Origin: Chionoecetes opilio
Lineage: Eukaryota > Arthropoda > Malacostraca > Decapoda > Majidae
Assembly (NCBI GenBank): GCA_016584305.1
Contig: JACEEZ010020495.1
Location: forward strand, 236,001 to 300,000
DNA length: 64,000 nt
Direction: 5' to 3'
The notes under the pieces are model-generated. The model did not search any database, was not told the origin of the DNA, and was given only the letters and a program-made list of their open reading frames with translations. Shown here one piece after another: positions 1-9,784 of this stretch; the stretch's first letter is position 1; the number at the start of each line of letters is the position of its first letter. A program made the translations under genes and the position numbers.

Positions 1-147
1 TGTTTGGTAGTGATAATGATACGAGTAACCTGTACACATGATGACCATTGAGGGCACCAATCAGCTGCCCCGTAGACAATGGGAGAAAGGCAGGGGGCGT
101 GGTCTCCTTACTGCATTTTGACCATATTAAATAAAATAGGCTATAGT
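1..147. other. No recognised feature
   Basis: Short unique-looking leader before the first LINE copy. No open frame, repeat or RNA signal was recognised. Confidence 0.4.
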
Positions 148-858
148 TGTATTTACCTAGTTGTAACATACAGGAAAAGAGCTCGTACTATGCTCGTACT
201 GTCCCGTCTCCAAATCTACTATTATCCAGCTTGCCTTTGAAGTCCTGAATACTTCATGCATTAATCACTTTTGCATCAAGGTTGTTCCAGGCTTCTATGC
301 TTCTATATGGGAAGCTGTATCTTTTTATATCTCTCTTGCATGTTGTCCTTTTCAATTTCTTCTCATGACCTCTTGTACTTCTATCGTCCCACACAAACAG
401 ACCTTCTCTGTCAATTTTTTCAAGACCCATTGATGCTCTATACACTGTTATAAAATGTCCCCTTTCTCTTCTTTTCTCAAGTGTTGGGAGTTTTAGTCTT
501 GAAAGTCTTTCTTCATATGGTAAATCTCTCAGGCTTGGAGCCATTTTTGTGGCTGCTCTTTGTATTCTCTCAATCTTCCTTATATTCTTCTTTTTATGTG
601 GTGACCAAATCACTGCCACATATTCCAACCTTGGTCGAATCAAAGATGTTATCAATTTCTTGATCATCTCTTCATCCAGATATTTGAATGCCATTCTTAT
701 ATTCCTCAGCAACTGATATGTATCTCCTGTGATCTTGTTTATATGCTTCTCTGGTGACAAATTGTCCTTAATCCATACTCTCAGATCTTTTTCGACCTTT
801 GTTTTGATTATCCATTCATTTCCCATCGAATACTTTCCTCTCTGTCTCTTTTTGCTAC
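148..858 (-). mobile_element. LINE-A1 3' fragment (CR1/L2-like non-LTR retrotransposon)
   Basis: The minus strand carries a 190-codon open frame (826-254) that matches the C-terminal part of the LINE reverse transcriptase ORF. It covers the thumb region and the tail after the RT domain, including the segment around SLIRPRLEYVAVIWSPHKKK and the end EAWNNLDAKVINA. The 3' terminus on this strand, at 148-180, is the family end motif TTACAACTAGGTAAAT. The FADD catalytic motif is absent because the copy is 5'-truncated at about 858, next to a (GT)n tract. The same family recurs at 43.9, 50.1, 59, 60.2 and 61.1-63.8 kb, always on the minus strand. It is a dead copy. Confidence 0.88.
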
Positions 859-878
859 TGTGTGTGTGTGTGTGTGTC
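857..878. repeat. (GT)n microsatellite
   Basis: About ten GT units at the junction between the truncated LINE-A1 and the 3' tail of the adjoining SINE. The tract probably is the SINE's (CA)n tail read on the other strand. Confidence 0.8.
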
Positions 879-1193
879 TATAGCGCCTGTAGGCAGTGGT
901 GACCCAGGGATCGGATGGTAGGCTCTGGAGGTTCACTTGAGGGCTGTAATGGTTGGCCCTCGCCCGTGGTGGCGCAGGCAGGATTCTTATACTGACGCCT
1001 GTGATTAGAGGCTCATGCCGCCCCCCTGTGTCCTCCGATGCACTCGCAATCGAAGGTAGAGTTGATGGGCAGGGCATGTGGGTGTTCTTAGGCCACTCGA
1101 CGGTGCAGAAAGGTTTTGGGTTTCTTCGGGGATCGAACTCGGGTCACCGAGAACGCCAGTCGGAGACGCTAACCACTCCGCTACCGCCTCCCC
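879..1193 (-). mobile_element. SINE-S copy 1 (tRNA-derived SINE), full length
   Basis: On the minus strand the element starts at 1193 with a tRNA-like head. A pol III A box (TAGCGGAGTGGTTAGCG) is followed about 35 nt later by a B box (GAGTTCGATCC). A roughly 240-bp body follows, ending in GCGCTATAG and a (CA)n tail at 878. Similar units recur at 2.3, 13.5, 16.4, 24.3, 30.1, 47.8/51.3 and 53.8 kb. The head cannot fold as a functional tRNA because the acceptor strands do not pair. It lies inside LINE-A sequence. Confidence 0.88.
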
Positions 1194-1640
1194 AATCTGC
1201 TTTACTTCCTCTTGCATTTGCCTAAATTTTTTTCTTTCTTCTTCATTCATCGCTTTTTTTAAATATACGTCTCTGAAATCATTAGTTGACTTTAGCCTGA
1301 AGGCTCTCTCCAGGATTTCTTTGGTTGCTGTCTGTGATTTCAATCTTAGTTTTATTGGTCAATATCTTCCTTCTGCATAAGGTCCCAATCTTAATACTTC
1401 TTCCACTTTATCTACAAATCTTGTCTCTTCTTCCTCATCATTATGTTTCAACACATTCTTTACCGTCTTTACTTCTTCTCTGTCTCTCCTTATTTTAAAC
1501 CAGATATTCTTCTCCTTCAGGCCATAAATAATAACACTTTTTTCTTCTCTGCTGCATCTCTTACTAGATTCTCATTATTCTTCAAAATTTCCACTACCTC
1601 CTTTTTAACATGTTCACTTTGCTCCTTCTTTTGTTGTTCT
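1194..1640 (-). mobile_element. LINE-A ORF1 fragment
   Basis: The minus strand is closely related to the ORF1 of the LINE-A2 copy at 22.7-23.65 kb. Shared peptide segments include SQTATKEILERAFRLKST, with the matching FRDVY stretch following. No cysteine knuckles are visible; this is the basic C-terminal half of a coiled-coil-plus-basic ORF1 protein. Its upstream end is cut exactly at a TA by a TIR-C terminus at 1642, and its downstream end abuts SINE-S copy 1. It may belong to the same original LINE as 148-858 with the middle deleted. Confidence 0.8.
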
Positions 1641-1641
1641 A

Positions 1642-2268
1642 CAGTACCCTCCCGAGGTTCGCGCTTGCTTTCTTTCGAGGGCATAGCGCTAAACTCGAGG
1701 ATCGCAAAATTTGGGTATTGAAAACACTGGAAAAAATGCTTATTTATTCCGGTGCGAGGTGTAGTACCGTATTTTACGGCTTATAAGACTCACTCTTTCC
1801 TCCAAAAAATACCCTGACAAATACTCATGCGTCTTCCAAGACGAATGTTGTAGTACTTACTCCGTACTCAGTACCTCAGTACTTACCTGTTACAAGTATT
1901 TCACATACCATAAGACATTCAAATCAAGTCATATGTTCTCATGGTGTGATGTTTACGTTCCGCGTCTGGGCTCGGCAGATTGCCGCCATCAGCGCCATCT
2001 ATCGATCCCTGGGCGGAGCGGAAATAGATGGGCTGTTTCCTTAAAAAATCCCGAGCCCCTGTCCACCCAGCAGTGAATGGGTACCAGGTGTTAGCATGGG
2101 GTTTGTGACCTGCCTCCTGGGGTGGTGGCTTCGGCCAAAACTAGAGGAAAGGAGGGGAGCGGAGAGGAGGAGGAGGAAAGAGGAGGAAGAGGAGGAAAGA
2201 GGACCTACGAAGCGATATTAAGCGGTATCAGTCACAAGAAGAAGAAGAAAAATCCTACCGAGAGAATC
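1642..2268 (+). mobile_element. TIR-C copy 1, one terminus plus internal modules
   Basis: The terminus CAGTACCCTCCCGAGG starts right after a TA within LINE-A ORF1 sequence and continues with the family's GCGCTTGC and TATTGAAAACACTG blocks. From about 1769 a TIR-K-like start (CCGTATTTTACGGCTTATAAG) is present. Further on comes the GCAGTGAATGGGTACC block and an AAGAAGAAGAAG module, both shared with the TIR-C copies at 24.2, 29.2 and 46.5 kb. The matching right terminus (GGGAGGGTACTG) was not found, so the copy is truncated or rearranged. Confidence 0.7.
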
Positions 2269-2567
2269 TGGTGGCGGAATCACCGTGGCGTTCTCGGTGA
2301 CCCGAGTTCGATCCTTGATGAGGGCTGTAAAATCCACTTTAAATCTTTCTCTGCACCGTCGAGTGGCCTAAGAACACCCACATGCTGCCCATTAACTCTA
2401 CCCTCGATTGCGAGTGCATCGGATAACACAGGGGGGCGGCATGAGCCTCTAATCACAGGCGTCACTATAACAATCCTGCCTGCGCCACCACGGGCGAGGG
2501 CCAACCATCACAGCCCTTGAGTGAACCTCCAGGGCATGCCATCCAACCAATGTAGGTCACTGCCTAA
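2269..2567 (+). mobile_element. SINE-S copy 2
   Basis: A plus-strand copy with a shortened tRNA-like head (B box GAGTTCGATCC at about 2304) and the full body through CACTGCCTAAA. An extra block (ATGAGGGCTGTAAAATCC, then TTTAAATC) marks a longer subfamily also seen at 24.5 and 53.8 kb. It lacks a clean tail. Confidence 0.85.
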
Positions 2568-2910
2568 AGGGGATATCACACTAGCACATTTTCCTCCCAC
2601 TTCACCGAAAAGTTAGAGGTAGCGGGAGGTTGCGACCACTACCAGTCACCGAGTCGGAGGAAAACATGCCTCCTGAAATTTCGGGACCAATCGCCCACAT
2701 GTGGGAGGTATTCCAAACATGGTGTCAGATGTTTACCTCTTCCTCATTTTATTTATTCATTATGCACTATACTTGACTTCCAAATGGGAATTATATACAA
2801 AACCGTATTTATGAAAGAAGCTTCAGGCTTAGTAGTGTTTTGCAGTTGATTATGGGAAAAAAGTTTAATAATTTATGACCAAGAGCCAAAAACTCAGTTC
2901 TAATTGTTTT
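2568..2910. other. No gene; possible decayed inverted-repeat terminus
   Basis: No coding signal. The start (ATATCACACTAGCACATTTTCC) resembles, in reverse complement, 28867-28896, so an old DNA-transposon end is possible. No partner end or target duplication was identified. Confidence 0.25.
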
Positions 2911-2947
<37 letters not shown>

Positions 2948-3288
2948 GATTTTTTGATTGATACATTTATTGGCCACTTTGTACATAACATAAATACATA
3001 ACAATAATAATAATAATGCAGCCAAGGTCCATTGAGCCAAGGCTCTATTACGGACCTACAATTATAATTAATGTAAGCTGACGCATGTTGTGGCCCATCC
3101 ACCACCATGGATTACTTGTTTAACAAACAATGAATCTCGTGGAAAATAATATGAAAAATAATGAATACTATAAGCAATAATATTAGTAATAATGGTAACT
3201 GATAATGATATAGAAATAATAATAATAATAATAGTAATAATAATACCAATAGTAATAATAGTAATAATGATAATAACCATAATAAATA

Positions 3289-3344
<56 letters not shown>
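2911..3344. repeat. (GA)n and (TAA)n microsatellite cluster
   Basis: (GA)n at about 2911-2941, interrupted TAA/TAG-type repeats at about 3000-3030 and 3213-3290, and a longer (GA)n of about 25 units at 3294-3344. Long serine/leucine and isoleucine frames across this stretch are artefacts of the repeats. Confidence 0.9.
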
Positions 3345-3347
<3 letters not shown>

Positions 3348-4457
3348 TGATTAACAAAAATAAATTGGCATGAAAATTTCATGCCAACTATTGTCAGTCT
3401 TTCTTTTCATTACCAAAAAACTCATCTTAGGTAATAGTATGACTTTAAAGATGTGATGGATCCTTCTTACATAGGAATTAATTATTGGGGAGGGCGAGGT
3501 CCGTTAGGCCTTATCGCTATGAGCATCAGGCAAGATGCCAGCAACTACCCCCGTGACATCTAGTGACAATGCTGAGGCATACTTCTAATGTGAGAAGCCT
3601 GATGTGAGCTAGGAAAGAGTTGCCAGACATAATCTGATACCACCTGAAGAGAAAGCTTGAAATGAGAATTTCAATATTATGCCAAGAAATGGAAAAAGCC
3701 TCAATAGAGACCAGTCTTGTTTTAAGGTTTAAATAAACTGATACAGTGTTATTGCTCTCTTATAACTTATACTTCAATACATTATACAGTGTTATTGTTC
3801 TTTTATAACATATACTTCAATACATTATCTTTCTGATGTTTATATATACATCTTGTAAGCATACCATCGTCAGTGAGCAGATAGATACTGTGAGTCTAGT
3901 AGTGCATATTTCATTGTAGCTAGTTAATTTTCTGTTCTTTGTTTTTGTTTTGCTTTTTGTGCTAATGCAACTTTTACATCACTACATACAGTACTATGCT
4001 TCAAATGTTGTTCATATGTAGTATGCCTAAACCTACTTTAAAGCAAACACAGGCAACGTGTATCGTGTTGGTGCTCTAGGAAAGTATCTCCATTCAGCCC
4101 ATGTGTTAAAACCTTTCATGTTGGAGAATTCAATATATGAGTTAGCTCTTTGGATCTGCTTGTATCATCACAAGTATACTGTATATAAATTTTTTGTGAA
4201 AAATAATCACACGTAGATCCCGTTTAACGCTCAAGTTACATTACTGGTAAATCATGCGTTAGGCGAAAAATACATTACACAAATCCTTCTTTCCTTTGAT
4301 TTTCCAATTGATTTCTTTAAACTTTAGAAAAGTTTTGTGCGTTACTTCGAATTTTTCGCACGCAAATTTTGGTAAAATTATATTTTTCGGTAACTCAGAA
4401 TTTTCGTTAAGTGAGCCAGCGTTAACGCCCCGGGGCTCCAGGGTCATTTACAGCATA
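3345..4457. other. No gene seen; contains a 43-bp tandem duplication
   Basis: AT-rich, without a convincing frame. A 43-bp unit beginning ACAGTGTTATTG is duplicated head to tail (3743-3785 and 3786-3828). At 4225-4445 a stretch with CGTTAAGTGAGCC resembles a decayed pogo/Tigger terminus, but no partner end was identified. Confidence 0.5.
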
Positions 4458-5016
4458 CCGTACTTTACAGCTTAAAATACGCACTTTTCCTTTAAAAAAT
4501 ACCCTGAAAAATAATGTCACGTCTTCCAAGACTAATGTTGTACGGTTAGCTTAGGTAGCTATTCAATTCAGCCTCTTATATGATGTAACCTCAGTACTTA
4601 CCTGTTACAAGTATTTTGAATACCATAAAACATTCAAATCAACTAATCTGTCCTTAAGCTGTTATGTTTACTACGGTACTGGTAGGAGCCGTTCCGCCTC
4701 AGCAGATTGGCGCCAACAGCGCCAAATATCGTCTGCTGGTGTTGATGTATCATTTACTACCAGGCTGTCACACGTATTACAAGCTCTTTTCAGTCCTGGA
4801 AATTATCACATACAAGCTAGAAGTTGTACGATATGCCAAAGAATATGGGAACAGAGCAGCAGAAAGACACTTCGGACACTGCCTACCATTTTCAGTAGAT
4901 TTTACTACCGCCTACCGGTAGAAAATCTGTTTTATTCTAGTTTTTTCTTAGAAATTTCTTTCCAAAATCAGGGTGCATCTTCCAAGATGCAGCGTCTTAT
5001 AAGCCGTAAAATACGG
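4458..5016 (+). mobile_element. TIR-K copy, complete non-autonomous TIR element
   Basis: 559 bp between TA dinucleotides (4456-4457 and 5017-5018). The left end begins CCGTACTTTACAGCTTA and the right end is its inverse, ending CTTATAAGCCGTAAAATACGG. The interior contains the family blocks GTCTTCCAAGACTAATG, GATTGGCGCCAACAGCGCC and ATCAGGGTGCATCTTCC, shared with copies at 41.7, 47.3-52.6 and 54.8 kb. The TA duplication and lack of a transposase make it a MITE, probably of the Tc1/mariner/pogo superfamily. Confidence 0.85.
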
Positions 5017-5018
5017 TA

Positions 5019-5099
5019 TACGGACAAACTAAATGTGTCCCATAGTGCCAGGTCCGTATATATACGGGCTAGATTTGAAATATTCGCCCCGCCCACACC
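5019..5099. other. Spacer without recognised feature
   Basis: Contains a small palindrome around CGTATATATACG; otherwise unremarkable. Confidence 0.3.
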
Positions 5100-5640
5100 A
5101 GTTGAGATAAGCCGCCAATTTTCATACCCCAGTAGGCCACCCTATGGCCTTCCCATTCCCTCCATCCGTGCCCCCCCCCAAAAAAAAACACAATTGCCGT
5201 GCTTGAAAGCTAACACAAAAAATTGTCTTGAAAAAAAGACAAAAAGAAAATATTCATACAGCCGAAAATAATTTAGTTATCCCTACCACTTTTACCCCCA
5301 AAGTAAGCCACCCTTACGCCTAACTATACGCATTCTCCCCCCGTCGCCGTGCTTTGGGTACAAGCAATTTCACAATAATGGAAATGCAAAAATCCGCCCA
5401 GCCGAAAATACTTGTGTTAGCTCTCCTATTTTTTTTACCTCAAGTAGACCACCCCTAGACCTACCCATCCCCCCCCCTCCACCCTCCCCCGTCATCATGC
5501 TTGGGTGCAAACAAAATTACACAATACCAGAAATACAAATCCACCCACCTTAAAATACTTGAGTTACCCCTCCATGTTTACTACCCCAAGTAGACCTAAA
5601 TCCATATCCCCAAATCCCCCCCCCACCCACCCACCCCCAG
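5100..5640. repeat. Diverged long-period tandem repeat, about 3.5 units
   Basis: The block TACCCC-A-GTAGGCCACCC and its variants begin near 5125, 5293, 5438 and 5582, giving periods of about 168, 145 and 144 bp. Each unit carries, in order, the GTAGACCACCC block, a C-run, GCCGTGCTT or CATCATGCTT, a CACAAT-rich part and GCCGAAAATA. The units are heavily diverged, so the array is old. Confidence 0.65.
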
Positions 5641-6024
5641 AACCTGCACGTGGGTGGTAGACCTAGCAATCAGTCTTTGTGTACCACCCACAGAGAAACA
5701 ATATCGCGGGCTTTCAAAGATAGTCCGTAGATAACCCGTAGATAGTCCAAAGATAGTCAAAGTAGTCCGTAATCACTCCTGAAATACAGCAAAATATATA
5801 ACATAAAGAAAAGAAAATACCACAATATACTACAAAAAAAGTCCAAAAAACGTGATATATGACTTTTTGTGTAACCATGGTTCCTCTCGAGCGCGTACTT
5901 AAACCACAAAAATATGTGTGCATACAACACGTAGTGCGTACTCACCTCTGTACTACATCAAATAACAGTGTCCATCTAAACAAGTTGCTGGGAGCATTTT
6001 CAAGTTGCCCGCAAACCTATTGTC
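5641..6024. other. No gene seen
   Basis: Contains short direct repeats of GATAGTCCGTAGATA type around 5718-5770. No supported coding frame or element ends. Confidence 0.4.
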
Positions 6025-6275
6025 GCCTCCGTGGTGTAGTGGCTAGTGTGCCTGGCTACGAATCTGCAGGCCCTGGTTCGAGTCCAGGCCAGGGCAAGTC
6101 GGCGACCAGCCAAACAAGCTGTTCTTCCTCCCTTTTGGGGTTGGTAAATGGGTACCTGGGGAAACCTGAGGAAGGTAACTGTGGTAATCCGGATGTCACA
6201 CTAGTCCTGTGTAACGGGTAACGGGCCCTCACTCACCACAGGCTCAAAGGGCTAATGCCACAGAGATGAGCAATG
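6025..6275 (+). mobile_element. SINE of a second tRNA-derived family
   Basis: The tRNA-like head GCCTCCGTGGTGTAGTGGCT supplies an A box, and GGTTCGAGTCC about 35 nt downstream supplies a B box whose T-arm (CCTGG/CCAGG) pairs. The 5' and 3' acceptor strands do not pair and the anticodon arm is not canonical, so this is a SINE head rather than a tRNA gene. A roughly 180-bp body with GGTAAATGGGTACC and GCTAATGCCACAGAGATGAGC follows. It does not share the SINE-S body. Only one copy was recognised in the window. Confidence 0.75.
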
Positions 6276-6733
6276 AAGGTCACACGCAGCATAGCGTATG
6301 CCCCCATCTTTACCTACCAAACTCATAAGATGACCATAAAGTCTTCGGAAATTATACACAAGTTTTCACCACCCAACCAGTTTTTGGAGGCTTCGTTTTC
6401 ACCAAAATTTGGTGGAGCGTATTATTCTTTTAAAATATTTTTTAAGCAACCCCCGTTGATTTATATACAAACAAAAAAATAATAGTATTGTCTGTCACTG
6501 GGAAAGTCACCTGGTTTCAAACTTGATGGCACTTAAGAGGATAAACATGGTCTGCGTGTATTGTAACTTAACCTTATAAGTCTCCATCTTGGTTGTTACC
6601 TTTGAAACAGCCTCCAATTCTCATGCAGCACTTCCCTGTAGGGAACGGTTGTTGAAGTTTTGCAAAGGACACAGCTTTGTAAACACGATGGGCCTTTCCA
6701 GACTGAATATCATTGTGCCGAATTCAGGTCTCC
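6276..6733. other. No gene seen
   Basis: Unique-looking AT-rich sequence. No supported frame, repeat or element end. Confidence 0.35.
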
Positions 6734-7465
6734 ACCCAATGCGGCCGCCGACCCAATGCGGCCGCCTACCGTGAACCAATATTATAAATTATTATACAGG
6801 CAGGCAGAGGGGTCGCGTGCGGAGGGGGCGGGGAGGGGAGTGCGCTCACTCATTCAATATCCAAGCATGTGTTGGATGATAATCGATAAAGGTAAGTGAG
6901 AAATAAGTATGAAGTAAAACAATTTATTTACAAACATTTACACTCGCACTGTGGCAGCCACTACATCTGCCCTCGCCCCGAACAACAAGATGACGATGTA
7001 TTCCAGTGATAGTTTCACAAGCAGACAATCCCAGTGATAGTTTGACAATCAGACAATCCTTTCATCTCATTCGTCAATGTATTTCAATTCATATCAGTAT
7101 GTGTATATCGCATAGGCCTGCACTTGTGCGAGAGTAAATGTTTGTCGATAAATTGTGTATCATATGTGTATATCGTATAGCCTACACTTGTGCGAGTGTA
7201 AATGTTTGTCAATAAATTGTTTTTAAAATGTGTATATCATATCGTAACTGTGCGAGTGTAAATGTTTGTAAATAAATTGTTTTACTTCATACTTATTTCT
7301 CACTTACCTTTATCGATTATCATCCAACACATGCTTGGATATTGAATGAGTGAGTGCACTCCCCAACCCGCCCCTTCCGTATGCGACTCCTCTGCCTGCC
7401 TGTATAATAATTTATAATATTGGTTCACGGTAGGCGGCCGCATTGGGTCGGCGGCCGCATTGGGT
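6734..7465. mobile_element. Foldback-type element with 216-bp inverted arms
   Basis: The left arm 6734-6949 and right arm 7250-7465 are near-perfect reverse complements, separated by about 300 bp. Each arm starts with two copies of the 17-bp word ACCCAATGCGGCCGCCG (or its truncated form), so each end carries two GCGGCCGC octamers. The arms continue through CTACCGTGAACCAATATT and ATCGATAAAGGTAAGTGAG. The centre holds imperfect tandem copies of TGTGCGAGTGTAAATGTTTG plus AATAAATTGT (around 7125-7280). No coding frame is evident. No flanking target duplication was seen, so the superfamily is unknown. Confidence 0.82.
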
Positions 7466-8763
7466 ATACACCGATGTACAGGGTAGGGCTGCCACAGCTT
7501 GGGTTTTTTGCCTTGATCTTAGAGTCTTTGAGTTTATAATAGAAATCCATTAAATCTTGGATTTTTAAGGGCACACTCACAAAAAATCAAAATTATGCTT
7601 AGTGTATCATTCTAACAAAATAAATTGAGAGAGACGTGTATACATGTATCTACGTAGATGTTCTTCTTCTTCATGTGAAATATGTATAGCAAGGAAATCT
7701 AGGTATAGCAGTTTTGATTGGACCCTTCGTCTCAACAACAGGACACAGACACGTCCTGTTCACATAAATTTTACGTCGGCCAGCTGCCCGCGTCGCCTGC
7801 ACAGACTTGTCAACAGGTATATTACTTACCTAATTGGTAAGAGTCAGAGGGGTGCAGCCTTGTTAACATTTTATGCTTTATTACCACTGTTGAATTGTTA
7901 AAAATGTAATAGTTGTAAAAATGTTTCTGTTGAAAATGTAGAAAGATGCAGCAGGCAACTGTGCTTCCAGCCAAGGATGCCAGTGATTCTGAGGAAACCC
8001 ATCTGCAAGTCTATTTACATTGAGGTGAGACATTATAATAAGCCACTTTTTCCTTTGTTTTCATATTAGGCTATTAACAGATGTAGGTCTTTGGACCTTT
8101 TTTTCAGGTTTTTTAAGGTACATAGTCTTGGAGTCTTTTGCAAGACCATCTTGGATATTTTTATTTTCCTCAGTGGCAACACTGACTGGAAAATGTCCCT
8201 CATGGGTGGTCTCCCAGTTCAGTCACCACTCAGTTTATTTCTTCATTGTGAGGAATGTACAAAATAAACTGATTACACGTTGGTTAACTCCTTAAGAATT
8301 TTAAAATGTTATCAGTATGAAGTCTGGACACGTTCTGATATCCATCCATCTGTTTACAAGGCAGCTGGTCTCTGCCTGCTTACATGTCAAGCATGACGTC
8401 ATCACGCTTTTATTTTAACTAATATATTATTAATTACCTTACAAGTAGTAATGATTATATAATTTCTTCCCTTTTTACTCCTATCTAATATTCTTTACCC
8501 TAAACCCATCTTAACCATGTTTATATACAAAATGACCAGAAAGAATAATATGTTCTAGCATTAATGGAGCTTTGAAAAAGTTCCAACACTGTACATCTAA
8601 GCAATAACATCAGTAAAAGTATAGTTGTAAAATTGACATATTAAATTTCCAAACCTGATTTTGGTAAATACTAGAAGAGATTATCTTTCTGCTACATAAG
8701 GAAGGAAAAGGAATTAAGAAAAGATGCTGACTTCACTTGAGATACATTGCCCATGATACTCAC
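7466..8763. other. Probable intron of the aminopeptidase gene; no exon recognised
   Basis: Lies downstream (minus strand) of the last recognised aminopeptidase exon. I found no continuation of the ERAP1_C-like domain here. The frame at 7644-7901 has no recognisable similarity. Confidence 0.45.
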
Positions 8764-8886
8764 TGTTGCATAAGCCAGGGATCCCGAGTCTGGGCCATGG
8801 CCTTGAGCATGAGCCTCTTTTCACTGGGGATGGTGGAGGTGTTATACACTTGCCAGCAATGTTGCCAATCCTCTTCTGTACCATAC
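8764..8886 (-). CDS. M1 zinc aminopeptidase, ERAP1_C-like domain, exon 3 of 3 seen
   Basis: 123-nt exon on the minus strand, from acceptor ..TTGACAG| at 8887-8888 to donor |GTGAGTATC at 8762-8763. It contributes 1 nt to a split Arg codon, 40 codons and 2 trailing nt. The peptide includes YGTEEDWQHCWQVYN and EKRLMLKAMAQTRDPWL, the typical 'G-EE-W-LW-Y...SEK-LL-ALA-TRDPWLL' signature of the alpha-helical C-terminal domain of M1 aminopeptidases. Because that domain shapes the substrate-access cavity, not the zinc site, catalysis cannot be judged here. Splice phase matches the upstream exon exactly. The next exon is not recognised in the window. Confidence 0.88.
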
Positions 8887-9050
8887 CTGTCAATAATGCT
8901 TCCATTCAACTACTATTTGATTATCCATTTCAGTACCTCTTCGACTTTGAAGTTCAACATTGCAATATTCAATATATTCATTTGTGTATGTATGTCTTCA
9001 GCAGCTTTGTGTAGAGTCAAAACAAGAACACAAACATATCTAGTCCTCAC

Positions 9051-9200
9051 CTCACACCACTCCTGTACACTACTGCACGCAGGTTGGGAGGAATGAAAGT
9101 ACCATTGATACGCCATTCAGAAAACATGTGTCGTGCCTCCTTTATGGCATTTGTGTCACCACAATACACGGCTGCTAACAAGATTCTCGATCGCAACAAC
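9051..9200 (-). CDS. M1 zinc aminopeptidase, ERAP1_C-like domain, exon 2 of 3 seen
   Basis: 150-nt minus-strand exon, with acceptor ..CCCTGACAG| before position 9200 and donor |GTGAGGACT after 9051. It begins with the third base of an Arg codon split with exon 1 and ends with two bases of another Arg codon completed by exon 3. The frame is open throughout and reads LLRSRILLAAVYCGD, then ARHMFSEWRINGTFIPPNLR and AVVYRSGVR. This is the conserved 'LR..IL..AC..G...A...F..W......IPP.LR..VY..GV' segment of the domain. Spacing to exon 3 is 164 bp and to exon 1 is 362 bp, so these introns are short. Confidence 0.9.
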
Positions 9201-9562
9201 CTGTCAGGGTTAGGCTCAGCATCACTTTACTGCGACCTTCCTAGGCATTACATTCTATGACAGACTTTAAGCTAAAGATACCACTCACATGCATAACACT
9301 TTTGTAATTTAGATTATGTATTTTACAAACACTGAATAGCTCAGCCTGGCTCAGAAAACACAAAAAAATGGCAATTAGTGTTGATAGTAATCTCTATCGT
9401 GACATGCACCATCAATAATGAGTTTTACTGAATAGATAGACATCAGGTAATCAGGATGTAAAACTTTCTAATAATGATAATACAAGTACAATTGCAGTTA
9501 GATAATAATCTGTAAATTTGTTTTCAGCATGCATCATTCATTCATTAATTATGTTTCAATAC

Positions 9563-9784
9563 CTTTCAAGGTGTGTGCCAGTGTCATTCCAACCTATCCT
9601 CTGGTAATGAGGGAGTATGAGGGTGTGAATATACTCCAACATGAGAGTGTGTGCTGGGAAGTTAAAGAGGAGTTGCACCCACTGCATGAGTTGTCCAAGG
9701 GCAGTATGCCAAGGGATATATTGTGTCTCATTCTTTAGATAGAGGCTCAGTTCAAGAGCCAGGGAGCCGTTGATGGTGCCAGCC
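9563..9784 (-). CDS. M1 zinc aminopeptidase, ERAP1_C-like domain, exon 1 of 3 seen
   Basis: 222-nt minus-strand exon (1 + 73 codons + 2 nt), with acceptor ..CTCCCTCCCTAG| at 9785-9786 after a pyrimidine tract and donor |GTATTGAAA. It reads AGTINGSLALELSLYLKNET, QYIPWHTAL, then LEYIHTLILPHYQRIGW and ends HLER. This matches the 'LARAG.I....AL.LT.YL..E..Y.PW..AL' block that starts the domain in aminopeptidase N-type proteins. The preceding 'RAQLIDDAF-LAR' part and the catalytic HExxH exons must lie at higher coordinates or outside the window and were not found. Paralogue identity cannot be assigned. Confidence 0.9.

Noticed and set aside
3068..3382. Ser/Leu-rich minus-strand frames over (GA)n and (TAA)n
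   Set aside because: Microsatellite artefact.
6025..6096. A possible tRNA gene
   Set aside because: A and B boxes and a T-arm are present, but the acceptor strands do not pair, the anticodon arm is not canonical and a SINE body follows directly.
7945..8024. Possible first exon on the plus strand: ATG, 25 codons, stop, then a GTGAG donor-like site
   Set aside because: The stop precedes the donor-like site, no downstream exon was found, and there is no protein similarity.
8737..9096. Plus-strand frames overlapping the aminopeptidase exons
   Set aside because: They are antisense shadows. The minus strand gives a phase-consistent, family-matching product.
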